A stretch of 64,000 bases of DNA from an uncultured Armatimonadota bacterium (GTDB lineage: Bacteria; Armatimonadota; Fimbriimonadia; Fimbriimonadales; Fimbriimonadaceae): positions 61,795 to 125,794 of the forward strand of contig CAIYLG010000019.1 of the NCBI GenBank assembly GCA_903927025.1. Reading direction: 5' to 3'. A model generated the notes under the pieces. It saw nothing but the letters and a program-made list of their open reading frames with translations. It did no database searches and was not told where the DNA came from. How positions within the stretch are numbered: position 1 is the first letter of the stretch; each line of letters begins with the position of its first letter. The translations under genes were made by a program, and so were the position numbers. This document shows positions 29,156-39,249 of this stretch, in pieces.

Positions 29156-31648
29156 ATGCTTCATACGACTTACCTCCACTCCGGATGGGAATTTGCCGAG
29201 AAATCTTGGCCAGGCGGCAAAGTTGCCACCGTCGAAACCGGTTGGCTGCCCGCGATTGTTCCCGGCCACGTCCACCTCGACCTCATCGAGAACGGCATCA
29301 TCGCCCACCCGTTTGAGCGGATGAATGAGTTGGGATGCCAATGGGTCGACCAAAAGGACTGGAGCTACCGGACATCGTTCGAGTGGGAAGCAAAGGACGG
29401 ATTGCCGAATCGAGTCCTGAAATTCGAGGGCCTCGACACGATCTGCGACATCTTCCTGAACGATGAAAAGATCGGCAGCCACGACAATATGTTCGTGTCG
29501 CTGGAAATCGACGTCACCGAGCATCTGAAAGAGGGTGAGAACACGGTTCGAATCGACTTCAAGAGCGCCATTCAAGTCGGTCTTGAGCGAAAGGCCGCCT
29601 ACTTTGCCCAGGAGGGTCTCCCGCCCGAAACGATTTACTTCGACGAGCGATCTTTCGTGCGAAAGGCACAATACATGTACGGCTGGGATTGGGGTCCCCG
29701 TCTCGTGTCGTGCGGCATTTGGCGACCGGTAAGCCTCGTTGAGTTCTCCGGCCGAATTGTGGATGTGCACGTCATCCAGAAGCATCTGGAAGACGGAACC
29801 GTGTCCGTCACCGTCAACATCGATCAAGAGGGAGACGGCGAGTTCTACGCGGTCCACGGATTCTCGCCAGATGGCGAATTTATCGAATCGTTCTCCGAAA
29901 CCGAGCCCGGTGAGCCAGTGATCGTTTCCAACCCGATTCTGTGGGACCCAAGAGATCCTCAACTCTACGAAATTACGGTCTCTCTCGGAGGCTCGTCGAT
30001 CGATCCTGAGACCAACGACCAGATCATCGCGCTCAGGGATATCAAGACGATCAAGGTGGGCCTGGTGGAAACCAAGCTCCTAAGGGAGCCGGACGAGTAC
30101 GGCGAGTCGTTTGAATTTGAAGTCAACGGTACGAAGCTGTGGGCTCGCGGCGCCAACTGGATTCCAGACCATTCCTTCCCAAGCGTCGTGACGCGGGCTC
30201 AGTATCGGGACCGACTTGAGAAGGCCAAAGACATGGGCTTCAACATGTTGCGAGTGTGGGGCGGCGGACTTTACGAGACGGACGAGTTCTACGAGCTTTG
30301 CGACGAAATGGGGATTCTGGTCTGGCAAGACTTCCCCTTCGCCTGTGCCTACTACCCAGACGACGAAGCGTGGCAGGCTGTGATCCAAGCCGAGGCGGGA
30401 GCCAACATTCGCCGTCTCCGCAACCACCCTTCCCTTGCCCTCTGGTGCGGCAACAACGAGAACCTGGAGATGAACATCAACACCTGGGGCGGCCCAGAGA
30501 AGCATCCCAGCCGCTACTACGGTGCAAACCACTACGACAAGGTGCTTCCTGCCATCGTCTCGGAACTGGATCCACAGACCTCCTACATTGCGACCTCCCC
30601 AATTGGAGAAAATCCAGTCAACGACGGCAAGTCCGAAAAGCAGAAGGGACCCAACTCAGGCGGCTTTGGCGACCAACACTGTTGGGATGTTTGGCATGGA
30701 CGGGGCGACTGGAAGTATTACGCTGACTCCACCGGCCGGTTCTCCAGCGAGTACGGCTTTGCATCTTCCTGCAGCACCGCACTTTGGGCCAAGACTTTGG
30801 ACGAAGCCGATTGGGATCCACATTCCGCCGTCGTTCAGTGGCATGACCGCACGGGCAAGGGGCATGACACGTTCCACGGCTATGTCAAGCTCCACTATCC
30901 AGAGCCTGTCACCCTGGAAGACTGGGTGTACTACAGCCAGCTCAATCAGCGTGATGCGCTTCGGTTCGGGGTTGAGCACTATCGACGGTCCGTGTTCTGC
31001 CGCGGCTCGCTCATCTGGCAGCTCAACGACTGCTGGCCAGTGCAGAGCTGGGCGATATTGGACAGCGAAGGAGACTACAAGGCCCTCGCCTACGATCTTC
31101 GCCGCCTCTACGCCGACAACCTCGTGAGCATCGCCCGTGATGCCGATCAGATCAGCATCTGGGCTATGAACGACGGCACAGAGGCTTGGTCAACCGGTAT
31201 CGTCCTCTCCGCGAGCAGCGTCTCCACCGGCGAGGTCTTTGCCGAGTGGCAGGACCAGATCGAGTTGGAGCCGAACTCACGCGGAGTGGTTCTGGAAGCC
31301 TCCATCCACGGCCTGAGCGTGCCTGACACGATGCTTTCGGTCTGGGATGAAGACGGAGAGCTCTTGGCATGGCAGCTTCTGTCTGAGCCAAAGGCAGCAC
31401 GTCTTGCCGAGCCGGCAACCCTGACGGTGTCCACCGCTGAAGAAGGCGTTCTCACGATTGAGACCACCGCGCCGGTCATCGACCTCATGTTCACCGAAGA
31501 CGGCAGTCCTTCACCGTTCCTGGACAACTTCATCACCCAGACCGAAGCAGGAGTCTTCGCCATTCGAGTGAATCGAGTTCCAGACGTGATCGAAGCGCGA
31601 TCCCTTTCTGGAGAGCACCGAGTCAAGATCACCCGTTCGCCCCTTTAA
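29156..31648 (+). CDS. Glycoside hydrolase family 2, beta-mannosidase-like
   Basis: WLPAIVPGHVHLDLIENGII; GANWIPDHSFPS; NMLRVWGGGLYETDEFYELCDEMGILVWQDFPFACAYYP; LWCGNNENLEM; SEYGFASS. Confidence 0.9.
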   Translation: MLHTTYLHSGWEFAEKSWPGGKVATVETGWLPAIVPGHVHLDLIENGIIAHPFERMNELGCQWVDQKDWSYRTSFEWEAKDGLPNRVLKFEGLDTICDIFLNDEKIGSHDNMFVSLEIDVTEHLKEGENTVRIDFKSAIQVGLERKAAYFAQEGLPPETIYFDERSFVRKAQYMYGWDWGPRLVSCGIWRPVSLVEFSGRIVDVHVIQKHLEDGTVSVTVNIDQEGDGEFYAVHGFSPDGEFIESFSETEPGEPVIVSNPILWDPRDPQLYEITVSLGGSSIDPETNDQIIALRDIKTIKVGLVETKLLREPDEYGESFEFEVNGTKLWARGANWIPDHSFPSVVTRAQYRDRLEKAKDMGFNMLRVWGGGLYETDEFYELCDEMGILVWQDFPFACAYYPDDEAWQAVIQAEAGANIRRLRNHPSLALWCGNNENLEMNINTWGGPEKHPSRYYGANHYDKVLPAIVSELDPQTSYIATSPIGENPVNDGKSEKQKGPNSGGFGDQHCWDVWHGRGDWKYYADSTGRFSSEYGFASSCSTALWAKTLDEADWDPHSAVVQWHDRTGKGHDTFHGYVKLHYPEPVTLEDWVYYSQLNQRDALRFGVEHYRRSVFCRGSLIWQLNDCWPVQSWAILDSEGDYKALAYDLRRLYADNLVSIARDADQISIWAMNDGTEAWSTGIVLSASSVSTGEVFAEWQDQIELEPNSRGVVLEASIHGLSVPDTMLSVWDEDGELLAWQLLSEPKAARLAEPATLTVSTAEEGVLTIETTAPVIDLMFTEDGSPSPFLDNFITQTEAGVFAIRVNRVPDVIEARSLSGEHRVKITRSPL

Positions 31649-31680
31649 CCCAGCGCCTCTCCGGATGGAGCGCTGGGTTT
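31647..31680 (+). terminator. Rho-independent terminator after the GH2 gene
   Basis: AACCCAGCG ... CGCTGGGTTT overlapping the TAA stop. Confidence 0.65.
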
Positions 31681-31791
31681 ACCCGGCCCGCGGCGTGTTG
31701 CTTCAGCGCACGCTCCGTGGCCCGGGAATCTCAAATGCCTTTCTTGCAGGCTGAAGCTCTGCTTGGCATGCCGGGTGAATCCAGCGCTCCA

Positions 31792-33285
31792 TCATTCTCC
31801 TTCTGGACATCCCCTGGACCTTAGGAGGTCCTGGACTTGGGGGCTTCCCCAGACTCGGGTTGGCATGATGCCTCCGTTGTCGAGCAGCGTCTCAACCACA
31901 TCGACGTAATCCTGCGGACGAAGCCAGCCGTGCTGGGTTGAGCCGTGACAGGCGAAGCCGATAGCGTGGCCGTTGTGCGCGCGCTCGATGATGGTAGGGT
32001 CCGCGTGAAACTCGAGGAGCATCCGAACGGTTCGAATTCCGCCTCGAAGCGAGGCTTCAATCAATGGCGTCCAGCCGTTCTCATCCTGCGCGTTCACATT
32101 CGCACCGAGTTCAAGGAGAGCGCGTAGCGGACCGTCATACCCGTTGGCGGCCCAGATGCAGACCTGCGGTGCGCGCTCGCTATCGAGTTGCCGGATAGCC
32201 TCCGGATCCACTTCCTCTCGACTCACCTTTTCGCCGGCGATGAGCTTTTGAATCAGTTGATCGGCGGGAGAGAGCGTCAAATCCGCCCTGTTCAGCTCTA
32301 GCAGGCTCGCCACATCCTTGCGGCCCATCCGAATCGCCGCCTGGAATGGAGTCAACCCGCCGGTAGCCGGAGAACTGATATCGGCGCCGGATTCGATCAA
32401 GATGCGAATCATGCTCGCGCTCCTTCCCCGCCGCAGGGCATGCGGGATGATCACGGGAAGCGTCTTCACATCCTCACACTGTTCCAGCACCACGGTTAGG
32501 AAGTCAGGTCGCTCAAAGTCGAATAGACGCGCGAAGGCATTGCGTACTTTCCCAACGTCCCCTCCGTGGGTCAGGAGCACCTTGAGGCAGTCTGGAGTCG
32601 GCAGCTCCATGGCATGGTAGAGGCACTCGTCGTCATTCGGGTTGGCTCCAGCGTCCAGCAGAACCTCTGCCAATTCGGGACAGTTGTTCACTCCGATGGC
32701 CCCATAGAGGCAGGTAGCGGAATACCCATCCGTTTTCCAGTCGGCGTTGCTGTCTGCTCCGGCCGCCAACAAACGCTTGGCGGTATCGATCAGGCTCTGC
32801 ACGTACTCAGGCCGCCGGAGCAGCCTTGAATAGCAAACATAGAGTAGGGGCGTCCAGTCCCGCGGGCCAGTGGCTTCTGCCACGAGACTTGGATTCTTCG
32901 CCAGCAGCGTTCCAACCACTGCTGAGTTGCCAGTGACACAGGCGGCGGCAAGGCTGGCAGCTGCCAAACCGGGGTTTTCGTTCAAGCCAGAAACGGCGGT
33001 CTGAAAAGAATCGGTCAGCAACTGACGGATCATCTCATCGGACTGCTCTTTAAGAGCCGACTGACGCTCCATCAACAGCACGTGAGCCCGTAATTTGGGC
33101 CAGCTCTCAAAGCCATATTCTCGTGCAAGCACGAGTTGGGCGTCGGACAAGGTTGGGATCGACTTGTCAGGAAAGACCCGATGAATTCGATCAACATTGA
33201 CACCGTTTCGGTAGTCAGAAAGAAGTTCCTTGGCCTTGGACTTCAAATGTTCCAGGTTGGGGCGTTGCGGCAGCTGAGCAGACAT
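31792..33285 (-). CDS. Ankyrin-repeat protein
   Basis: Repeated units such as GANVNAQDENGWTPLIEASLRGGIRTVRMLLEFHADP and GADISSPATGGLTPFQAAIRMGRKDVASLLEL. Confidence 0.85.
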   Translation of the reverse strand: MSAQLPQRPNLEHLKSKAKELLSDYRNGVNVDRIHRVFPDKSIPTLSDAQLVLAREYGFESWPKLRAHVLLMERQSALKEQSDEMIRQLLTDSFQTAVSGLNENPGLAAASLAAACVTGNSAVVGTLLAKNPSLVAEATGPRDWTPLLYVCYSRLLRRPEYVQSLIDTAKRLLAAGADSNADWKTDGYSATCLYGAIGVNNCPELAEVLLDAGANPNDDECLYHAMELPTPDCLKVLLTHGGDVGKVRNAFARLFDFERPDFLTVVLEQCEDVKTLPVIIPHALRRGRSASMIRILIESGADISSPATGGLTPFQAAIRMGRKDVASLLELNRADLTLSPADQLIQKLIAGEKVSREEVDPEAIRQLDSERAPQVCIWAANGYDGPLRALLELGANVNAQDENGWTPLIEASLRGGIRTVRMLLEFHADPTIIERAHNGHAIGFACHGSTQHGWLRPQDYVDVVETLLDNGGIMPTRVWGSPQVQDLLRSRGCPEGE

Positions 33286-33461
33286 AAAACCTCCATGCGT
33301 TGGCTTGCAGTCCGCAGACAAGCAGCATAAAGGTTGCTGTCACAAGGCATTCAAAGCTGAGAGGTGGGTTCAACCCTTTCCGCGGACCCGGATGCACCCT
33401 CGTGGCGCAGGGATATTTTACAGGAGATGACCGCCCAAGGCAACACGCTGGCTCAAAGAAA

Positions 33462-33492
33462 AGGGGGCTCGGCAAGAATTGCCGAGCCCCCT
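33462..33492 (-). terminator. Rho-independent terminator
   Basis: GGGGGCTCGGCAA-gaa-TTGCCGAGCCCCC, 13-bp perfect stem, T-rich tract on the minus strand, downstream of 33513..34055. Confidence 0.85.
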
Positions 33493-33512
33493 AAACATGA
33501 GTTCACTAACCG

Positions 33513-34055
33513 TTAGAAGCGCTCACCGATGGAGAAGAAGATCGGCGGTGTGCTGGGGCCAAGCAGAATTCCAGCTTCGACAAACGCATTCTGAGGAAGG
33601 CTGATTCCCCCAACAAGCTTAAGCCCAAATCCGCTGCGGCGATCTCCATTGTCATCCGTGAAGTAGAAGGACGGACCGTAGCCAAAGTAGCTCATGGCGA
33701 CTGTCTGAATTCCCAAGATTGAGAAAGCGTTGCCGCGACGGTTCTTTCCAAAGTTCCCCGGCTCACCCCAAACTTCGCCATCCACGCGAAGCGCTGGCAA
33801 CGGAATGACGGGCACATTGAACGTCACATCGACGCCGCCGTCAATCATGAAGCTGTTCCACTGACCGCCGCCAATGCGGAGGCCAACCTTAGGAACCGGG
33901 AACGAGAGTACGTTGCCTTCTACCGCAACCGACTTCGATGCAGCCACATCGGCTGGGGCGACCTTCAAAGCATCGGTATCGGCGAAGGCCGAAACGGCGA
34001 CGGCACCCAACGCGCAGAGCGCAAAACACTTGTTCAGATTCACAATTCCTCCCAT
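33513..34055 (-). CDS. Secreted hypothetical protein, possible outer-membrane beta-barrel
   Basis: Signal peptide CFALCALGAVAVSAFA; alternating beta pattern; terminal aromatic F. Confidence 0.5.
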   Translation of the reverse strand: MGGIVNLNKCFALCALGAVAVSAFADTDALKVAPADVAASKSVAVEGNVLSFPVPKVGLRIGGGQWNSFMIDGGVDVTFNVPVIPLPALRVDGEVWGEPGNFGKNRRGNAFSILGIQTVAMSYFGYGPSFYFTDDNGDRRSGFGLKLVGGISLPQNAFVEAGILLGPSTPPIFFSIGERF

Positions 34056-34149
34056 TCCCGCGGAAGCACTCCCGCGCACAGTAAACATTACGGATATGGG
34101 GAGCCGAAACGACTCCCCAATTTTGCATTTATGGGACTCTTATGGCCCC

Positions 34150-35637
34150 TTACTGCCCTTGTCCAAGCGAGAATCCTGGCTTGCCGTCGAAGAGGCACAG
34201 CGTTTCCGCCTTGATGAAGTCCAATCCCGCGCCGTAAATTCCTGCAATCAACGCGATGACCAAATCCGGTGAAACCGGCGCCATCGGCTCACTGAGGAAC
34301 CGACATCGCCAGTGGTCGGTGTGAAACGTCTCGGGAAAGCCATTTGGCCAAACCTTGACGCCACGGTTGGTAATCATCTGCAGGTCGAGTCCGGGGCACG
34401 AGGCACGCTTTAGCTTTACGGCGAGCTCGTCCACCGCTCCCGTCCACTGCACGAAGATATCGATCCCCACCAGTTCCTTCGCCTCTGCCTTATGAGCGTG
34501 AAGGTCTAGCGTCGGAAGCGCCTCCACATGTTGCGTATAGGCGACTGGAGTTAGGACAAGCGGAAGGAGCCCCAATCGGTCTCGCACGGCCTGAGCAAAC
34601 TCGCGCGTGCCCACAAGTTTCTCAGACCTCCCTGGTGTGTAGATATCGGCGGTGTGAATGCCGTCTTCCACCGTTCTCAGCCAGGCGTTATGAATCTTGG
34701 ATGCCACCTCGGGCTGGCCAATGTGGACCAGCATCATCACTGCGGCAAGAAGCAATCCTGATGGATTTGCCACATTTTGCCCGGCAATGTCCGGTGCGCT
34801 GCCGTGGATCGCCTCAAACATCGCACAGTGCGGTCCGATGTTGCTGGAAGGCGCGATGCCTACCGAGCCCGCGACCTCCGCCGTCACGTCGGAAAGGATG
34901 TCTCCGTAAAGATTTGGAGCCACGATGACGTCGAATGCTTCCGGCTGAGTGGCGGCCTTGGCCATTCCGATGTCAATGATCTTGTGATCCGCCTGAATTT
35001 GCGGGTAGTCCGCCGCGACCTCGTTGAACACCTGGTGAAACAGACCGTCGGTCAGTTTCATGATGTTGTCCTTGGTCATGCAGGTGACCTTCTTTCGGCC
35101 ATGGGCTACCGCATACTCGAACGCGTACCGGCAAATTCGCTCACAGCCCGGACGAGTGATCAGCTTGAGGCATTGATACACTTGATCTGTCTGTCGATGT
35201 TCAATGCCCGCATACAGATCTTCCTCGTTCTCCCGAATCACGACGATGTCCATTTCTGGGTGGGCCGTCGCAATGAAGGGGGCGTAGGTGGGACACGGCC
35301 GGATGTTGGCGTACAGCCCCAGCGACTTTCGGATGGTGACGTTAAGGCTCTTGTATCCGCCGCCCTGTGGAGTTGTGATTGGGGCCTTGAGGAACGCCTT
35401 TGTGTTGCGGATAATGTCCCAAGAGTCGGGCTCGATGCCGGACGAGAACCCCGCCTTGTAGACCGATTCTCCAATTTCAACCGGATAGAGTTCCAGCTTG
35501 GCACCGGCTTCCACCATTGTCGTCAATACTGCTGTCATGATTTCAGGGCCGATGCCATCGCCGAATGCAATCGACACAGGGGTCCCGCCAGCAGCAGAAA
35601 GTGAGTGAATTTCGGGTTTCGTTAGAACGCTTTCCAT
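34150..35637 (-). CDS. icd: NADP-dependent isocitrate dehydrogenase, Thermus-like with C-terminal extension
   Basis: VSIAFGDGIGPEIM; LNVTIRKSLGLYANIRPCPTY; IVVIRENEEDLYAGIEHRQT; NLYGDILSDVTAEVAGSVGIAPSSNIG; about 495 aa. Confidence 0.85.
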   Translation of the reverse strand: MESVLTKPEIHSLSAAGGTPVSIAFGDGIGPEIMTAVLTTMVEAGAKLELYPVEIGESVYKAGFSSGIEPDSWDIIRNTKAFLKAPITTPQGGGYKSLNVTIRKSLGLYANIRPCPTYAPFIATAHPEMDIVVIRENEEDLYAGIEHRQTDQVYQCLKLITRPGCERICRYAFEYAVAHGRKKVTCMTKDNIMKLTDGLFHQVFNEVAADYPQIQADHKIIDIGMAKAATQPEAFDVIVAPNLYGDILSDVTAEVAGSVGIAPSSNIGPHCAMFEAIHGSAPDIAGQNVANPSGLLLAAVMMLVHIGQPEVASKIHNAWLRTVEDGIHTADIYTPGRSEKLVGTREFAQAVRDRLGLLPLVLTPVAYTQHVEALPTLDLHAHKAEAKELVGIDIFVQWTGAVDELAVKLKRASCPGLDLQMITNRGVKVWPNGFPETFHTDHWRCRFLSEPMAPVSPDLVIALIAGIYGAGLDFIKAETLCLFDGKPGFSLGQGQ

Positions 35638-35663
35638 TTCACGATAAATAATACACGAAAACT

Positions 35664-35999
35664 ATGTCGTATATTGATTCACAGAAAGATTCTTCAGAAT
35701 CTGTCGATCAAAGTTGGACGTACCTCACCAACCACTCCCATGTACTGGTATGCGTCTGGCGGAATCCCCAACTGACGGCGAGGGAGATTTCCAATCTTGT
35801 CGGAATCACGGAGCGATCCGTTCAGCGCATCATTCGCGAACTTACCGCCGATGGCGTGCTTAAGGTGGAGAAAGATGGGCGCAAGAATCGGTATCAGGTT
35901 GATCCAACTCGGATGCTGAGGCATCCGCTCGAAAACCACTGCTCGGTTGCCGATCTGTTGCGACTGGTCGTCCAATTAGAAGACACCCCCTCAGCCTAG
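35664..35999 (+). CDS. Winged-helix transcriptional regulator (MarR/ArsR-like)
   Basis: HVLVCVWRNPQLTAREISNLVGITERSVQRIIRELTADGVLKVEKDGRKNRYQV. Confidence 0.75.
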   Translation: MSYIDSQKDSSESVDQSWTYLTNHSHVLVCVWRNPQLTAREISNLVGITERSVQRIIRELTADGVLKVEKDGRKNRYQVDPTRMLRHPLENHCSVADLLRLVVQLEDTPSA

Positions 36000-36009
36000 G
36001 CACAAAAAG

Positions 36010-36038
36010 ACCCCCTCGATGCTGATGATCGAGGGGGT
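36010..36038. terminator. Bidirectional terminator between convergent genes
   Basis: ACCCCCTCGAT-gctgatg-ATCGAGGGGGT with A tract on the left. Confidence 0.8.
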
Positions 36039-36046
36039 ATGAAACC

Positions 36047-37543
36047 CTACTTTGCGATTTCGAGAGTGCCGGCGTAAACCGACATCGGCGGAAGGCTGAT
36101 CGTAGCAACTCCACCTTCAATCGAGATGTCCTCGTAGGATTGGCTTCGAACCAAATTTGGACAGTCGTAAGAGTTGGCGGCGCGTGGGTCTTTGCCCGTA
36201 ACCACTTCCGCATCCAGGAGCTTGACCACGCTGGCATCGCCGATCTTGATCTTCACTTCCATCGGCTTGTTCAGGTCGCGATTGACCAAGAACACGCTGA
36301 GACGGTTGCCGTCCAGGATTGCGCTGGCGTCCACGTAGTCAACTTCACCGTACTGCTTGGAGGTGTATCGGGGACCGTCCAGTCGGAGCTGAAGCGAAGT
36401 CCCCTCTCGTCGCTTGCTGTACATTTCGATTGGATAGAAGATCGACTGGATCAGCATCTCGTCGCCCTTCGTGAGAATCGGTGCGATCACATTGACGATC
36501 TGGGCCAGATTCGCGATCTTCACGCTGTCTGCGTGGCGGATGAAGCTGTTGAGGAAGCCGGCGGCCACGAGTGCGTCCTCGAGGTTGTACACCTCCTCAA
36601 GCAGAGGCGGTGCGAACTTGCCACGCCCGTCCACATGCTCACCCGTTCGAGCTCGGTACCAGACGTTCCACTCGTCAAAGCTCAGATACACTCGGCGGCG
36701 CGTCTTTCGCGTGTGGTGAACGGCTCGGCACACGGAGTCGGTCGCTTCAATCTGTCGGTCAATGCTGTTGGTTACGGCAAGGAAGTCTTCGGTGTCGTTG
36801 TCGGGATTCCCTACGTAGCGGTGAACGCTGAGATATTCGACCTCGTCACGGCAATGCTCCAGCACCTGGCGGTCCCACTCAAGGTAGGTGGGCAGTTCTG
36901 GCGCGCAGGATCCACAGACCACCAGTTCGATGCTGGGGTCGCACATCTTCATCATCCGCGCGGTCTGCTGGGCACTGATGGCGTACGTTTCAGCCGGGAC
37001 GTGGCCAATCTGCCATGGGCCATCCATCTCGTTGCCTAGGCACCAGAGCTTGATGTTGTGAGGCTTCTCGTACCCGTGTTCCCTTCGCAGGTTGGCATAG
37101 CGAGAACCGCCATCGATGTTGCAGTACTCCAGCCAGTTTCGCGCCTCTTCCGGCGTTCCCGTTCCCAGATTGACCGCCATCATCGGAGTCCAATCCATGC
37201 GCTCACTGAGTTGGACGAATTCATCGGGACCAAACTGGTTCGTCTCAAGGCTCTGCCACGCAAGGTCGCGGGTCAAGGGACGCTTATCTCGTGGCCCCAC
37301 CGCATCCTGCCAGTGATAGCCGCTGACGAAGTTGCCGCCGGGGTATCGCATGGCGGTAAATCGAAGACGCTTCAGTGCGTCGAGGACATCCGTTCGGCAG
37401 CCCAAGTCGTCCGCATGGATGCTTGCTGGATCGTAAACACCTTCGTATACGGCCCTACCCAAATGCTCTAGAAACCCGCCGAAGATTCGAGGATCTACTT
37501 TGTCGACGGTGAAGGCAGTGTGGAGGTGAATGGTTGTTGTCAT
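36047..37543 (-). CDS. Alpha-L-arabinofuranosidase, GH51
   Basis: DPRIFGGFLEHLGRAVYEGVYDP; MRYPGGNFVSGYHWQDAVGPRDKRP; LWCLGNEMDGPWQIGH; LSFDEWNVWYR. Confidence 0.93.
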   Translation of the reverse strand: MTTTIHLHTAFTVDKVDPRIFGGFLEHLGRAVYEGVYDPASIHADDLGCRTDVLDALKRLRFTAMRYPGGNFVSGYHWQDAVGPRDKRPLTRDLAWQSLETNQFGPDEFVQLSERMDWTPMMAVNLGTGTPEEARNWLEYCNIDGGSRYANLRREHGYEKPHNIKLWCLGNEMDGPWQIGHVPAETYAISAQQTARMMKMCDPSIELVVCGSCAPELPTYLEWDRQVLEHCRDEVEYLSVHRYVGNPDNDTEDFLAVTNSIDRQIEATDSVCRAVHHTRKTRRRVYLSFDEWNVWYRARTGEHVDGRGKFAPPLLEEVYNLEDALVAAGFLNSFIRHADSVKIANLAQIVNVIAPILTKGDEMLIQSIFYPIEMYSKRREGTSLQLRLDGPRYTSKQYGEVDYVDASAILDGNRLSVFLVNRDLNKPMEVKIKIGDASVVKLLDAEVVTGKDPRAANSYDCPNLVRSQSYEDISIEGGVATISLPPMSVYAGTLEIAK

Positions 37544-37555
37544 GAGGTTAGTGGT

Positions 37556-38401
37556 TCAGTCCTTAAGACCGGTTGTGGCCATGCTGGAGATAATTCGCTT
37601 TTGAAAGATGCAGTAGACGATCACGAGAGGGGCAGTTCCCAGCACGCTGGTGGCGAGGGTCTTGCCGTACTCCGTGAAGTAGGAGGATTGGTAGAGGGCA
37701 ATTCCGACCGGCAGCGTGTAGTTGCGAACGGAGTCCATGAAGACGAGCGGCCCCAGGAAGTCATTCCAGGAGCCGATAAACGTGAAGATCCCCAGCGTTG
37801 CCATGGCAGGGGCGCATAGTGGCAGGCAGATTTGGGTGTAGACACCCCAAAGACTGCAGCCATCGATGAGCGCCGCTTCCTCAAGCGAGGGTGGAATCGT
37901 GCGCATGAATTGGGTGAGCATAAACACCCCAAACCCACCGGCCGTCGCGGGAATGATCAGGGCAAACGGGGTATCCAGCCAGTGGAACCAGCCCAGCATC
38001 AGATAGACAGGAATTAGGAAGAGCTGACCGGGGATCATCATCGAGGCGACGATCACGATCAGGATTTTCTCCCCGCCCTTGACCTTCAGCCGTGCGATGG
38101 CGAACGCACAGAGCGACGAAACGAACAGCACCAGGAACGTCACCGACGTGGAGATAAATAGGCTGTTGAGCAGCCACTGTGCAAAGGGTGCTTCCTCAGA
38201 GTACTTCAGGGTTCGGGCGAAGTTTTCAAGGGTCCAGACGTGAGGAATGGCGGAACTGGGATTCAGTACTTCGTCCGGCTTCTTGAACGAGGTCATCACC
38301 ATGAGCACCGCCGGTGCAAGAAACACGGCGGCGACCAAGAACATGAAGAAGGCAGCGACTCGGCCTTTTCGTTTCAATCTACGGCCCTCCTCAGCAACCA
38401 T
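37556..38401 (-). CDS. Carbohydrate ABC transporter permease (MalG/AraQ-like)
   Basis: EEAALIDGCSLWGVYTQICLPLCAPAMATLGIFTFIGSWNDFLGPLVF (EAA motif). Confidence 0.9.
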   Translation of the reverse strand: MVAEEGRRLKRKGRVAAFFMFLVAAVFLAPAVLMVMTSFKKPDEVLNPSSAIPHVWTLENFARTLKYSEEAPFAQWLLNSLFISTSVTFLVLFVSSLCAFAIARLKVKGGEKILIVIVASMMIPGQLFLIPVYLMLGWFHWLDTPFALIIPATAGGFGVFMLTQFMRTIPPSLEEAALIDGCSLWGVYTQICLPLCAPAMATLGIFTFIGSWNDFLGPLVFMDSVRNYTLPVGIALYQSSYFTEYGKTLATSVLGTAPLVIVYCIFQKRIISSMATTGLKD

Positions 38402-39249
38402 GCCTGGATAAGCACCACGACGAGAATCATCCCGAATAGAAGCCAGCTCACTGCCGCCGCATATCCAAGCCGATACTTGTTGAACGCGGTGTCGTAGATG
38501 AGCTGAACGAGTCCAGTGGTCGATCTCTCCGGACCGCCGTTGGTCATCATGAAGGTCTGGCCGAACACTTGAAAGGCACCAATCGTGCTGGTCACCACGA
38601 TAAACAGAAGCACCGGTCGCATCTGCGGAATCGTGATGTTGGAAAGAAGTCGGCGCCCGTTCGCACCGTCCAGCATGGCCGCCTCATAAAGGTGAGTGGG
38701 AATCTGCTGAAGTGCGGCGAGGAGAATGATCGTCGCACCGCCAAGGCCCCACCAGAGACTCATGATCACCACGCTGGGCAGTGCAATGGTCTTTTCGCCT
38801 AGCCAGTGAATCGGCTGCATACCGACTCGCTTGAGAAGGTAGTTGAAGAAGCCGAACTCGCCGTCATAGAACCATCGCCAAATGATGGAGGCGACAACGA
38901 CGTTGAACATTCCGGGCAAGAAGATGAGCCCTCGTACGAAGTTGCGACCAAACGCCATCGCCTGAAGACCAAGGGCTAGGCCAAAGGCCAACACCACAAA
39001 GGCTGGAACGATCATCACTGAGTAGGTGACGGTCACCTTCATCGCTTGAATCACGTACGGGTCCTTCAGCGCCTCACGGAAATTGTCCAGCCCCACAAAG
39101 TGGAGATGCTCCTTTGAGGTGAGGTCAAGCTGAGTGAACGCCAGCGCTGCCGCAAAAATGATCGGGCATACGATGAACACCAAGAACGAGGTGCTGTACG
39201 GAAGGATGAACATCCGAGAGCGAAACTGCTGTGCGCGGATCGTCTTCAT
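38374..39249 (-). CDS. Carbohydrate ABC transporter permease (MalF/AraP-like)
   Basis: LYEAAMLDGANGRRLLSNITIPQMRPVLLFIVV (EAA motif), six TM. Confidence 0.9.
   Translation of the reverse strand: MKTIRAQQFRSRMFILPYSTSFLVFIVCPIIFAAALAFTQLDLTSKEHLHFVGLDNFREALKDPYVIQAMKVTVTYSVMIVPAFVVLAFGLALGLQAMAFGRNFVRGLIFLPGMFNVVVASIIWRWFYDGEFGFFNYLLKRVGMQPIHWLGEKTIALPSVVIMSLWWGLGGATIILLAALQQIPTHLYEAAMLDGANGRRLLSNITIPQMRPVLLFIVVTSTIGAFQVFGQTFMMTNGGPERSTTGLVQLIYDTAFNKYRLGYAAAVSWLLFGMILVVVLIQAWLLRRAVD

Noticed and set aside
31681-31790. GC-rich imperfect inverted repeat downstream of the GH2 gene (cccggcccgcgg...ggcccggg)
   Set aside because: Arms do not pair cleanly and no second copy was seen in the window
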